NCBI GenBank assembly: GCA_963791455.1
Contig: CAWBSM010000004.1
Span: forward strand, 897,586 to 961,585
Direction: 5' to 3'
From: Bog-473 sp963791455
Lineage (GTDB): Bacteria; Actinomycetota; Acidimicrobiia; Acidimicrobiales; RAAP-2
DNA length: 64,000 nt
Below, piece after piece: positions 52,294-61,190 of the stretch; positions within the stretch are counted from its first letter, which is position 1, and the number at the start of each line of letters is the position of its first letter. Both the position numbers and the translations under genes were made by a program. Under the pieces are notes generated by a model, which saw only the letters and a list, made by a program, of their open reading frames with translations, ran no database searches and was not told the origin of the DNA.

Positions 52294-53592
52294 TCAGCAC
52301 TCCATACCGTTCCGTTGCGCGACCTGGCCGAGCCAGCGGGCGGACGGTTTGACCGTGCGGTCGAAAGTCTCCCTGTCGACAGCAATGAGGCCGAAGGTCA
52401 TGGCATAGCCGGAGAACCATTCGAAATTGTCGAGCAAAGACCAGTGCAGATAACCGCGGACGTCAACACCGTCTTTGACACAACGTGCGAGACCTTCGAG
52501 CGCATCCTTCGTGTAGGAGATTCGCGCCGTATCGTCGTGCGTGGCCATGCCGTTCTCTGTCACGAGGACGGGCACGCCGGCGGTGGAGGCGGCGAGCCTC
52601 ACCGTGTGCTCCAAGCCCGCTGGATACGCCTCCCAACCCGTCTGCATCTTGAGGGCCTCGTCGGGGACTGGCATTCGCCCCTGAGGCCCGAATATGTCCC
52701 TCGAGTAGGTCTGCACTCCGACGAAGTCGTCAGCAGCCGACACCTCGAGCCACTCGACTTCGCCGGCGCGTTCAGCGGCAGCGCGGCGCTCCTCTCCGCC
52801 GTCGATGGAGACGAGGTGTGGAAGCGCGATGGTCCATCCGACCTTCATCTTGGATGCCTCGGCCTTGATGGCCTGGGAGGCCAGACGGTGAGCCCTAGCC
52901 ATCACTTCCACGTCTCCTGCAAACATACCCATCTGGTACGTGCCGTTGTCGAAGCCGCCGATGCCCCTCGCTGGTGACGTCTCGGGAGCAGCATCGGATG
53001 GTTCCTGGACGAACTCATCCGCGGATAGAGGTGCCGGCTGGTCCCCTCGGGGCATATCTGCATATTGGACAATGTCGTGTTGCTTGGGCCCCATGGCAGC
53101 AACTACTGAGAGCAGGTTGGGTTCGTTGAGCGTGCATGCCCAGTCGACCATTCCACCCAGCGCACGCGTCGCCGCGCCGGCGAAGGCAGCAAATCGCTCC
53201 GGAGCCTCCGTTGAATGCCACCCACGGCGGCCGGCGAGCCAGCGTGGGAGGGTGAAGTGATTGTAGGTGACGACTGCCGTGATCCCTCGTTCAAGACAGG
53301 CTTCGACCACCCGCACGTAATGATCGAGCGCGGCGCGAGAGACAAACCCGTCCTCCGGTTCGATACGAGACCATTCCAGGGAGAATCGATAGGCGTTCAA
53401 ACCCAGGTCGGCGAGGGTCGTCAGATCCTCCTCGAATCGGTGGTAGTGGTCGCAGGCGTCACCAGAGGGCTCCGTGAACATCGAGTTCGGTGCCCACTCG
53501 AGAGGCCACAGGTCGGCGTTGACATTGCCTCCCTCAACCTGGTGCCCGGCGGTAGAAGCACCCCAGAGAAATCCTGATGGGAAATCAGTCAC
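52294..53592 (-). CDS. Glycoside hydrolase family 1 beta-glucosidase
   Basis: 432 residues. The GH1 N-terminal signature FLWGASTAGHQVEGG is at about 8-22. The acid/base is E157 (TLNEPN) and the nucleophile E346 (VTENGMA). It cleaves beta-glucosides, perhaps releasing an aglycone for the neighbouring oxidative enzymes. No signal peptide, so intracellular. Upstream of, and on the same strand as, the solute-binding protein gene. Confidence 0.94.
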   Translation of the reverse strand: MTDFPSGFLWGASTAGHQVEGGNVNADLWPLEWAPNSMFTEPSGDACDHYHRFEEDLTTLADLGLNAYRFSLEWSRIEPEDGFVSRAALDHYVRVVEACLERGITAVVTYNHFTLPRWLAGRRGWHSTEAPERFAAFAGAATRALGGMVDWACTLNEPNLLSVVAAMGPKQHDIVQYADMPRGDQPAPLSADEFVQEPSDAAPETSPARGIGGFDNGTYQMGMFAGDVEVMARAHRLASQAIKAEASKMKVGWTIALPHLVSIDGGEERRAAAERAGEVEWLEVSAADDFVGVQTYSRDIFGPQGRMPVPDEALKMQTGWEAYPAGLEHTVRLAASTAGVPVLVTENGMATHDDTARISYTKDALEGLARCVKDGVDVRGYLHWSLLDNFEWFSGYAMTFGLIAVDRETFDRTVKPSARWLGQVAQRNGMEC

Positions 53593-53637
53593 GCAAACGC
53601 CAACTCCAGCTTCTCCAGCATCGGATCATGATGGCGG

Positions 53638-54162
53638 TCAACCGATCTGCAAGATCTCAACGTTGTTGCCCCAAGGATCGAGAAGGTCGATTGATTGCGC
53701 CGCCTGATTCCCCGGTTTACCGGCGAAGTGCCCCTGGACTTTGGCGCCGTGGGCAACGGCCAAGGCTTCTGCCCGACTCAGGCTCGGAACTTGGATGATG
53801 AAACCACTGACGTTTACCTGGCTGTGGCGCCCTCTCTTGAGAAGGACCAGGCCCGGACCTCCCTTGGGGAAGGTCAAGATCGGAATTTTGCCCACTTCGA
53901 GCGCCTGCTTCGCCCCGAAGACGGCGCCGTAGAAGCGCTCGCCGGCCGCGACGTTCCCCACAGAGAGTTTGATCATCAAGATGGTTCCGGTCGGCTCGTT
54001 TGTACCGCTCGAACTGGGCCCCGACGTCGTGGTGGCGCTGTGAACGGGAAGGGTGGTTGGTGCACTGCTCGCGGCGGCTACCGAACTGAATCCTCCGGTC
54101 GCTACCGCCAACGCGACTGCGACTGCGACTGCGACTGCGAACGGTATGGCGGTTTTACGCAT
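53638..54162 (-). CDS. Exported VOC (glyoxalase-fold) protein
   Basis: 174 residues from the ATG at 54162. The signal peptide is built from a tandem hexamer (GCGACT-type, about five units in the DNA) that encodes a run of Ala-Val pairs. A Thr/Ser-rich linker follows, then a single VOC domain (MIKLSVGNVAAGERFYGAVF, LLDPWGNNVEILQIG). Its function is unknown; single VOC domains often dimerise to bind metal. Its promoter resembles that of the P450 operon. Confidence 0.75.
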   Translation of the reverse strand: MRKTAIPFAVAVAVAVALAVATGGFSSVAAASSAPTTLPVHSATTTSGPSSSGTNEPTGTILMIKLSVGNVAAGERFYGAVFGAKQALEVGKIPILTFPKGGPGLVLLKRGRHSQVNVSGFIIQVPSLSRAEALAVAHGAKVQGHFAGKPGNQAAQSIDLLDPWGNNVEILQIG

Positions 54163-54235
54163 CCTGGGACGTGCCTCACTCTCGTTGCCTCGGATCCACC
54201 CAGCCTCGGGCCCTAGGTAGAGCAATCGTTTGCAT

Positions 54236-54276
54236 TTAGAGCAACCGTTCTAACTTATAATGGTCGGACATGTCAA
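54236..54276 (-). promoter_or_regulatory. Second copy of the P450-type promoter and operator
   Basis: TTAGAGCAACCGTTCTAA at 54236-54253 differs from the 49.93 kb site at one base. TTGACA lies on the - strand at 54276-54271, in the same spacing. On the + strand TATAAT (54256-54261) could drive transcription to the right. Confidence 0.7.
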
Positions 54277-54392
54277 ACGCCCCTTTTCAAGCAAGGTCCG
54301 CCGAGGCCATCGCGGCGGCGACAGCCGTGACGCAACGGTCTCGCTGGCCGCAACACAACGAACTGTTCATGGCACAGGAGTTCACCAAATGA
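54270..54392 (+). CDS. Possible 40-residue leader ORF, leaderless start
   Basis: From the ATG at 54270 the frame reads MSNAPFQARSAEAIAAATAV, then TQRSRWPQHNELFMAQEFTK, and stops at 54392, overlapping the next ATG (54389) as ATGA. TATAAT ends 8 bases before the ATG, so an mRNA could begin at or next to the start codon, as leaderless actinobacterial messages do. The overlap suggests translational coupling to the large gene. Whether the peptide itself has a role is unknown. Confidence 0.5.
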   Translation: MSNAPFQARSAEAIAAATAVTQRSRWPQHNELFMAQEFTK

Positions 54393-55972
54393 TCATTGAT
54401 GACACCAGCGGGGTCGGCCGTATCGAAGTCACGACCATACCGATGCCCGCCTTCGCAAGAGAGCTTTCGCCCACCTACACGTATTCGGGAAAGGTGTTGG
54501 TTCTCTTCCGGAAGGTCGACGATCCACCGGACTCAGAATTCTGGAATGTGGCTGTTGGCAATGACGATGGCACGGAATTCCGCACGATCTTCAGTGGTGT
54601 CATCTCTCAGCACGAGAAGGCGAACGGGATTCGGCACATGCCCTTTCGTGACAACAAGAGAGTGCTGCTCGGCGACTACATACTAGAGTGTGATCCGGAT
54701 ATCGATCAGTGTGTCCGGGCAGAGCTCGTGCCTGTCAGATACCCCTGGGCAATAGAGCGGGAGCCACACACAACGCATCACTGGTCGGAGATCATCATTG
54801 CGCCAGATAACGAGCACATAGCTTGGACGATGTTGCGCACCGATAACCTGGCGGCGAACGCAATGGGCAGCTTGAGGCGACGACGAAAGTCGTATGTCAT
54901 TGCCAGGCCGCAAATCATCAGCGCGGTGCGTACATTCGAGACGGACAGACAACGTCAAGAGTACCTTGTCCCGCAGATCGTGCGAGGCGGCGAGGTCAAG
55001 CAGTTCGTGCGGGGCGGCACGGCCATCTCACTGGTTGGCAAGAAAGACGGGGCAATTACTGACTCGGTTGTCCAGGATTTGACGTCGAATGAAATAACTC
55101 AGATCACCACAGCACCGGGTTATGACGAGACAACTATCTTCTCTCCCGACGAGCGCCTGGGCATTGTCATGAGTACGCGGGGGTCCAAGACGACTGACCC
55201 CGCAATCTTCGGCCTAGTCCCGAGACCTCACACCTACGCGACCCAGTCCCTCATCATGCATCTATACATGTACGCGGTCGACGGAGTTCGCAAGTTTCGG
55301 CGTGGGAACATCGGTCCGGTTCTGATCCAGGTCGAACGGTCGATGAATGAGCCCGGTTACCAGGGTGTCCAGTTAAACGACCCGAGAGAAGAGTGGGTGT
55401 ACGTCTCGCCGATGTCATGGCACCCCAGCGGCAAAAGGGCCATGTGGCCTGAGATGGTACGAGGCAGTGACGAGACGAAGGATGGAAGGCAGATCCGAGT
55501 CAGAAAGCTAACCTTGCGCGATTATCAGCCGGGCGAGGCCGTTGGTACCCAGAGGACACCGGATCACATTCCCTACGGGATCACTGGCCTCAAGGCGCTG
55601 CTCAGTTTGTGGCATCCACGGGATACAAACCCCGAAGGAAAGATCGCCGGGAGAAATGCGGGGTACGTCGAATATTCGCGGCACGATGTTCTTCAATTGC
55701 GGTATGTCGCATACAGCGACGACGGGAGGACGTTCTACAACGGGGATGAGCGGATGAAGAGTTCATTTGATGGAGAGAGCGTCTACGAATCGAACCTTGA
55801 GATGACGGGCGAGGACGAAGGAGCGATGAAACTCAGGGCTACCTTCTCTCCAATTGCGTCTACTCGCCCGCCCAGACTTCTCTTTGATATCGCGGACGAT
55901 GGCAAGCCGAAAAGTCACGGATACGCGACGTATGGTGGGGTCTGTCTCAACATCGACGACATGGTCGAGTAG
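54389..55972 (+). CDS. Large protein of unknown function, propeller-like
   Basis: 527 residues from the ATG at 54389, which has AGGAG 8 bases upstream; an ATG at 54260 overlaps the -10 box and is unlikely. Repeated strand-turn patterns such as HHWSEIIIAPDNEHIAWTML, TTIFSPDERLGIVMSTRGS and SPMSWHPSGKRAMWPEM resemble TolB/WD40-like (PD40) blades. No signal peptide or catalytic motif. Codon use is less GC-rich than in neighbouring genes. I do not recognise the family. Confidence 0.75.
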   Translation: MIIDDTSGVGRIEVTTIPMPAFARELSPTYTYSGKVLVLFRKVDDPPDSEFWNVAVGNDDGTEFRTIFSGVISQHEKANGIRHMPFRDNKRVLLGDYILECDPDIDQCVRAELVPVRYPWAIEREPHTTHHWSEIIIAPDNEHIAWTMLRTDNLAANAMGSLRRRRKSYVIARPQIISAVRTFETDRQRQEYLVPQIVRGGEVKQFVRGGTAISLVGKKDGAITDSVVQDLTSNEITQITTAPGYDETTIFSPDERLGIVMSTRGSKTTDPAIFGLVPRPHTYATQSLIMHLYMYAVDGVRKFRRGNIGPVLIQVERSMNEPGYQGVQLNDPREEWVYVSPMSWHPSGKRAMWPEMVRGSDETKDGRQIRVRKLTLRDYQPGEAVGTQRTPDHIPYGITGLKALLSLWHPRDTNPEGKIAGRNAGYVEYSRHDVLQLRYVAYSDDGRTFYNGDERMKSSFDGESVYESNLEMTGEDEGAMKLRATFSPIASTRPPRLLFDIADDGKPKSHGYATYGGVCLNIDDMVE

Positions 55973-56075
55973 GACAGCATTTGGGCTGTCGCCGTCGATA
56001 TGCCCATTGATGCCGAGCAGGCTGCCATTCCCAACAGCGGCTCGAATACGGCGCGGTCCTGACCCGTCCCAACCG

Positions 56076-56222
56076 GAATCCACTTTGGCCCTCTGACTTG
56101 GGGCCTTTGGTGGAGGTGACATCGTGAATTTTCACGCATCCGCGCCTCCGATGGAGCGAACGCGCTTGTTGTCATAGCTGCATGTGGCAGCCGCCTGCTC
56201 AATCTTGTGCGCGTTTGCATCT
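56076..56222. repeat. Repeat copy R7 (att-like module, variant type)
   Basis: Lacks the tandem 10-mer and begins at the GGAATCCACTTTGG block. It continues with CTGACTTGGGGCC, TTTGGTGGAGGTGACATCGTG (in pieces) and a stretch shared with R2 for about 110 bases. The rest of the 440-base gap to the CMD gene shows nothing recognisable. Confidence 0.75.
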
Positions 56223-56415
56223 ATCTTCACCAATAGTCGAGACTCATCTCTGACTCCCTGGCGCACCCAGGCCGCTCTCACGGGCGGCCTTTTGCATGGT
56301 GAGCGCGAGGACGGTTTGGTCAAAGGTTGCTGCGGGACTCCGCTTACGCTCCAGATCCTCGCTAAGCGTTCCGGGTTCCCCTTGACCAAGCCAACGGCCC
56401 ATTGCGTGGTCGGGC

Positions 56416-57195
56416 TTAGACGCTCATGACACGAGCCAGGAGGTCGTCCAGGCGCCGGCCCAGCACCCAGCCGACGTACACGGCGTAGTGCATCACGAGC
56501 TCTTGGAGCTCCTCGCCGGAGAATTCGCCGGCATCCAGTGCGGCCCCGAGATGCTCGCTGACCTCCTCGTCCACCCCGGCGGCGGCTGCACAACAGATGC
56601 TGATGATGCGGCGATCACGTCGGGACAGGTGGCGGCCGCGGGTCCAGATCTCTCCATAGAGGAAGTCGAGGTAGGCACGGCCCCGGAACGGGCTCGTGGC
56701 TGCAGGAGGGTCCACACCCAGCACCGCGCGATAAGCCGCTTCCCCCCGGCGTCGGCGCTCCTGATCGTCGATCGGGTCCACCCATTGCTCGAAGTCGTGT
56801 GCCTCGAGCTCGATCCCGCGCTCCTCGGCCAACTTGAACATACTGGTCATCCCGTACCACTGCATGACCGATGCCTTGGGCCAGCCGAGCTGCGTCCCGA
56901 AGTGGAGGACAAACTCATCGAACTCGGCATAGGTCAGGTCGCCACTGTTGAGCGCTGCCCAGACGTGGGTCTCTATCGGCGTGATCGCTCCCGCAAACCC
57001 GACACACGAGAGCGTGATGAAACGACGATCGCGTGGTGTGAGGACCCCACGTCGCCACATCTCACCGAAGACATAGCCGATGACGCCCGTTTCAATGTAG
57101 GCGCCCATCGGATCCGGGCTCGGCGTTGTCATGATGTGCTCGTACTCGGCACGAGCGACGGCCTGGCGCTCGTTTCGGTCCGTCCATTCCGGCAC
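56416..57195 (-). CDS. Carboxymuconolactone decarboxylase family protein, two domains
   Basis: 259 residues with two CMD-like helical repeats: GVLTPRDRRFITLSCVGFAG then ETHVWAALNSGDLTYAEFDE, and LSRRDRRIISICCAAAAGVD then EHLGAALDAGEFSGEELQE. Neither repeat has the CxxC of AhpD peroxidases, so it is closer to decarboxylase-type members. It follows an SDR by 47 bases in the same operon. Confidence 0.88.
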   Translation of the reverse strand: MPEWTDRNERQAVARAEYEHIMTTPSPDPMGAYIETGVIGYVFGEMWRRGVLTPRDRRFITLSCVGFAGAITPIETHVWAALNSGDLTYAEFDEFVLHFGTQLGWPKASVMQWYGMTSMFKLAEERGIELEAHDFEQWVDPIDDQERRRRGEAAYRAVLGVDPPAATSPFRGRAYLDFLYGEIWTRGRHLSRRDRRIISICCAAAAGVDEEVSEHLGAALDAGEFSGEELQELVMHYAVYVGWVLGRRLDDLLARVMSV

Positions 57196-57242
57196 GGTAC
57201 TGCCTCCTTTGGTCGACGTGTACGAGTGAGGTTTTGGCGACC

Positions 57243-58016
57243 CTATTGACGCATGATCCAGCCGCCGTCTACCGAGATCGTTTGGCCGGTGATCCAGTCT
57301 CCCGCGGGTGAACAGAGAAGGAGCATCGTCCCCACGACATCCTCGGGCGGGCCCGATGTCTTTCCCGGGATCTGCTGCGCGAGCACATCTCGGAACGGTG
57401 AGTCCTTGGGAAGACTGGCGTACCCGCTCGGGCTTTCGATGAGCCCCGGGGCGATGCCGTTGACGTTGATGCCACGACCACCGAGCTCGGACGCCAGATT
57501 CGTCGTGAGGCCATGGACGGCGTACTTGCTCAGTCCGTAGATGCCCCCGGCCATGAACGCCGCGGCCGACATGCCATTGATGATGCGGCCCCCGCCCCGC
57601 TCAGTCATCGACTCGATCACGGCCTGGGCACAGAGCAACGGACCGCGGAGGTTCACGTTCATTACGCGGTCCCATTCGTCCACGGGCATGTTGGAGAGCC
57701 CGTAGCGCGGCAGGTCGGTCATGATTGCCGCGTTGTTGATGAGGATGTCGATCCCTCCGAAGGCGTCGACCGCAGCCTTCGCCATCGCCGCCGCGGACTC
57801 GGCAGAGCGGACGTCGAGGTGCACGCCGATGGCCTTGCCTCCGTTGGCCTTCAGTTCGTCGGCGACTTGCTGGGCCCGCTCCCGGTCGATGTCTGCGATC
57901 ACGACGGAGGCGCCGGCCTCGACCAGCGCCTCCGCATAGACGACCCCAATATCGCCGGCCCCGCCGGTGATGATCGCAACCTTGCCTGTGAGATCGAACA
58001 ATGTGGATATGCGCAT
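57243..58016 (-). CDS. Short-chain dehydrogenase/reductase
   Basis: 257 residues from the ATG at 58016 (a TTG at 58028 is also possible). TGGAGDIG, NNAA and the active-site pair in GGIYGLSKYAVHGLT are present, with Ser in NGMSAAAF. It is a classical SDR with C-terminal SVDGGWIMRQ. Divergent from an ALDH operon, with a short palindrome between. Confidence 0.92.
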   Translation of the reverse strand: MRISTLFDLTGKVAIITGGAGDIGVVYAEALVEAGASVVIADIDRERAQQVADELKANGGKAIGVHLDVRSAESAAAMAKAAVDAFGGIDILINNAAIMTDLPRYGLSNMPVDEWDRVMNVNLRGPLLCAQAVIESMTERGGGRIINGMSAAAFMAGGIYGLSKYAVHGLTTNLASELGGRGINVNGIAPGLIESPSGYASLPKDSPFRDVLAQQIPGKTSGPPEDVVGTMLLLCSPAGDWITGQTISVDGGWIMRQ

Positions 58017-58054
58017 GGGCGCATTCAAGTCAGACTTGCCCTCTCAAGTCAAAT

Positions 58055-58071
58055 AGCTTAAAAAGTAAGCT
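58055..58071. promoter_or_regulatory. Candidate operator between SDR and ALDH operons
   Basis: AGCTTA and TAAGCT form a perfect inverted repeat around AAAAG, within the 82-base gap between divergent operons. It may be the target of the TetR protein encoded at 61.2 kb. Confidence 0.55.
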
Positions 58072-58098
58072 GACCGATTGACAACGAGAGGACGAAGC

Positions 58099-59554
58099 AT
58101 GGCCATCGATCTGAGTGTGCCGACGGTGCACCTCCACATCGGGGGTGAGCGCCGCCAGCGGGGGTCGGGGGGGACTCACGACCACATCTATCCGGCCGAC
58201 GGGTCCGTCCAGAGCGCGGTTCCGATGGCTGGCGTGGACGATGTGGACGATGCCGTGGGCGCCGCGGAAGGGGCTTTCCCAGAGTGGCGGCAGCGCCGGC
58301 CCTCCGAGCGGGCCCAGCTCCTGCGCCGGCTCGGCGAGCTGATGGAGCGGGACGCCGACGAGCTAGCTCGTCTCTCGGTGCTTGACAACGGCATGACGTT
58401 GGCGATGGCCCGGCCGCTGGTCGACATCATGACCAGCTGGACGGCGTACTACGCCGGCTGGGCCGACAAGATCGAGGGTCGGGTCACCTCGCTGCCTTCG
58501 AGCGGCCGCGAGCTGGCGTACACGGCGCCTGAGCCCTACGGCGTGGTTGGTGTCATCCTCACCTGGAACGGTCCAATGGTCTCGGTCGGGATGAAGCTCA
58601 TCCCTGCGCTCGCCGCGGGGAACACCGTGGTCCTCAAGCCCTCAGAGATGACCCCCTACGCTTGCGAGCACCTCATGGCGCTGGTGCGTGAGGCCGGAAT
58701 CCCCGACGGGGTGGTGAACCTCGTCCTCGGTGGCCCCGAGACCGGGGAGGCACTCATACGTCATCCTCTGGTGAGGAAGGTCAGTTTCACCGGTGGTCCG
58801 ACGACGGCTCGCAAGATCCTGGCCACGTGTGCCGAGTCCTTGAAGCCCGCCGTCCTCGAGCTAGGAGGCAAGTCCGCCAACATCATCTTTCCGGATGGTG
58901 ATCTCGACACTGCGGTCGCCGTCAACGGGTTCAGCGTGTTCGGCACGCTGGCTGGACAGGGCTGTGCCGTCGCGAACGCGGATGATCGTTCATGCGGACA
59001 TCTACGACGAGGTGGTCGAGCGCGTGCTCGGGTTCACATCGGCGATGACCTGCGGTGACCCCTTCGACCCCTCCACCATGGTCAGCCCGGTCGTGTCCCG
59101 GGCTGCCCAGCAGCGGATCCTCGACATGGTGGCCAGAGCGGAGGCGGCCGGCGCCACTCTCCACGCCGGAGGCCGGCCCCCGGCCGGGTTGGAGGACGGG
59201 TTCTACATCGAGCCGACCGTGCTCGGCGACGTCGACGCCTCCAGCGAAATGGCCCAGGTCGAGGTGTTCGGTCCCGTGCTGTCGCTGTTCAAGTTCAAGA
59301 CCGAAGACGAGGCCATCACCATGGCCAACGCCACGGAGTATGGCCTGGCCAGCTACCTCTACACGGCCGACGTCCAGCGAGTGCAGCGGCTCGTGCCGCG
59401 GCTCCAGGCTGGGGGTGTCTACGTCAACGGCGCCTCACCGGTGGTCGGTGCGGAATTGCCATTCGGCGGCATCGGCATCTCGGGCTTCGGTCGCGAGGGC
59501 GGCGAGGAAGGTCTGTTCGAGTTCCTCCAGACCAAAGCGGTGGCAATCGCATGA
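58099..59554 (+). CDS. Aldehyde dehydrogenase (one frameshift)
   Basis: Two frames combine to one ALDH of about 485 residues. The first frame holds YGVVGVILTWNGPMVSVGMK and LELGGKSANIIF and ends at GTLAGQGCAV with the catalytic Cys; the second continues SRTRMIVHADIYDEVVERVL to PFGGIGISGFGREGGEEGL. The shift near 58970 fits loss of one GTGCC unit of a tandem pair, or one base. ATG at 58099 with GAGAGGA upstream. First gene of an operon with an SDR, a dehydrogenase and TetR. Confidence 0.85.
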
Positions 59555-60357
59555 CGCGACCACTGGACCTCGATGGCGCGGCCGTCGTCATCACCGGAGG
59601 AGGGAGCGGCATCGGTCGGGCATCGGCCTTGGCCTTCGCCGAGCGAGGGGCAGCGGTGGCCGTGAGCGATCTCTCCGAGGAGCGTGCGCAGGCCGTCGCC
59701 GCAGAGATCGCCGGCGCCGGCGGCCGGGCGGTGGCCATGGAGGTCGATGTGACCGAAGAGGGGGACCTCGTCACACTGCGCGAAGCGTGCCTCAAGGAGT
59801 TCGGCCATCTCGAGGTGGTGATGAACAACGTCGGTGTGATCGCTCTGGGACCGCCCGAGGTCATGCCCGACGAGGCCTGGAACCGGACCTTCGACATCAA
59901 TCTCATGAGCATCGCCCGAAGCAACCGGGTGTTCCTTCCGCATCTCCTCGCCCAGGGTCGGGGGCACATCGTGAACACGGCATCAGCATCGGGACTCCTG
60001 GCCTACGGCTTCGACCGGCTTCCTTATGTGGCCAGCAAGCATGCGATCGTAGGCCTCTCCGAGGCGCTCGCCTTGTACCTCGGTCCGCTGAACATCGGTG
60101 TCACCTGCCTGTGCCCCTCCGGCGTGATGACCAACATCCTCGAGCAGATCACCGTCTACGGCGAGAGCGACGCAACCCCCCGCGCTCCCGCCCACCACAT
60201 CGTCACGGCCGAAGAAGTCGCCGCCTCGGCGGTCAACGCGGTCGCATCCGGGCGTTTCCTTGTTCTCACCGCACCGGAGATCGAAGGCGAACTCATCGAA
60301 CGGGCCGCCGACATCGAGGGCTACCTGCAGAAACGTATCACGGAGCAGAGCCAATGA
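59551..60357 (+). CDS. Short-chain dehydrogenase/reductase
   Basis: 268 residues. TGGGSGIG near 16, NNVG near 91 and YVASKHAIVGLSEAL with the YxxxK pair make it a classical SDR; the C-terminus lacks the usual VDGG and ends in a charged helix. It overlaps the ALDH stop and the next start by 4 bases each. Confidence 0.92.
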   Translation: MTRPLDLDGAAVVITGGGSGIGRASALAFAERGAAVAVSDLSEERAQAVAAEIAGAGGRAVAMEVDVTEEGDLVTLREACLKEFGHLEVVMNNVGVIALGPPEVMPDEAWNRTFDINLMSIARSNRVFLPHLLAQGRGHIVNTASASGLLAYGFDRLPYVASKHAIVGLSEALALYLGPLNIGVTCLCPSGVMTNILEQITVYGESDATPRAPAHHIVTAEEVAASAVNAVASGRFLVLTAPEIEGELIERAADIEGYLQKRITEQSQ

Positions 60358-61190
60358 CGTCCTTACCCCGGGTGGGGTTCGTGGGATTGGGCTCGCAAGG
60401 TGGTCCGATGGCGCGCCGGATCATCGACGCCGGATTCCCGACGACGTTGTGGGCTCGCCGGCCGGAATCTCTCGAACCCTTCGCAGATACCCCTGCGAAA
60501 GCGGCGGCGACCTTGCAGGAACTGGGACGCCAGAGCGAGATACTCGGCGTCTGCGTCGTCAACGACTCCGATGTCGATGAGGTCCTCCGCGGCGACGACG
60601 GCATCATGTCGGCGATGGCCCCGGGAGGCATCGTGGTGATCCACAGCACCGTGCACCCGCTTACGTGTCAACGGTTGGCGGCCGATTACACCGATCTGTG
60701 GTTTCTCGACGCGCCCGTCAGCGGCGGCGGACACATGGCCGCCGAGAGGCAGCTCCTCGTCATGGTCGGCGGTGAGAGCGAAACGTTGGAGCGGTGTCGG
60801 GTTGTCATTGAGACCTTTGCCGGGACGCTGGTGCACCTCGGTCCGCTCGGGAGCGGCCAGGAGGCCAAGCTTTTGAACAACGCGCTCTTCACGGCCCACC
60901 TCGGCCTAGCCGCCGATCTCTTCGACCTCGGGCGAGAAAGGGGGCTGGACCCCGAGGCGCTTGGGATGCTCCTGACTGCCGGGAGCGGCCGCAGTTACGG
61001 CCTCGAGATCCTCTTGGGGAGTGGTCACGCACTCGATGGCGTGGCGCCGATCGTCGGTCCCTTACTCGCCAAGGATGTCCATATCCTCGCCGAGCTCGTC
61101 GGCTTGCAGAATTCTCGAGTAGTCGACATCGCCACGGAGACGATTCGGGCGATGGGCGTAGAGGCGGACGGGGACGTCCAGGCCAAGTGA
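60354..61190 (+). CDS. 3-hydroxyisobutyrate dehydrogenase family protein
   Basis: 278 residues. N-terminal Rossmann motif GFVGLGSQGGPMARRIIDAG, then FLDAPVSGGGHMAAERQLLV and the C-terminal helical domain with LGPLGSGQEAKLLNNALFTA, where the catalytic Lys sits. The family oxidises beta-hydroxy acids with NAD(P). In this operon it may act on a hydroxy acid formed by the ALDH and SDR. Confidence 0.92.
   Translation: MTSLPRVGFVGLGSQGGPMARRIIDAGFPTTLWARRPESLEPFADTPAKAAATLQELGRQSEILGVCVVNDSDVDEVLRGDDGIMSAMAPGGIVVIHSTVHPLTCQRLAADYTDLWFLDAPVSGGGHMAAERQLLVMVGGESETLERCRVVIETFAGTLVHLGPLGSGQEAKLLNNALFTAHLGLAADLFDLGRERGLDPEALGMLLTAGSGRSYGLEILLGSGHALDGVAPIVGPLLAKDVHILAELVGLQNSRVVDIATETIRAMGVEADGDVQAK

Noticed and set aside
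59055..60353. Front two thirds of a 711-codon frame
   Set aside because: Only the part from 60354 (3-hydroxyisobutyrate dehydrogenase family) is real. The rest is out of frame with the ALDH and SDR genes.
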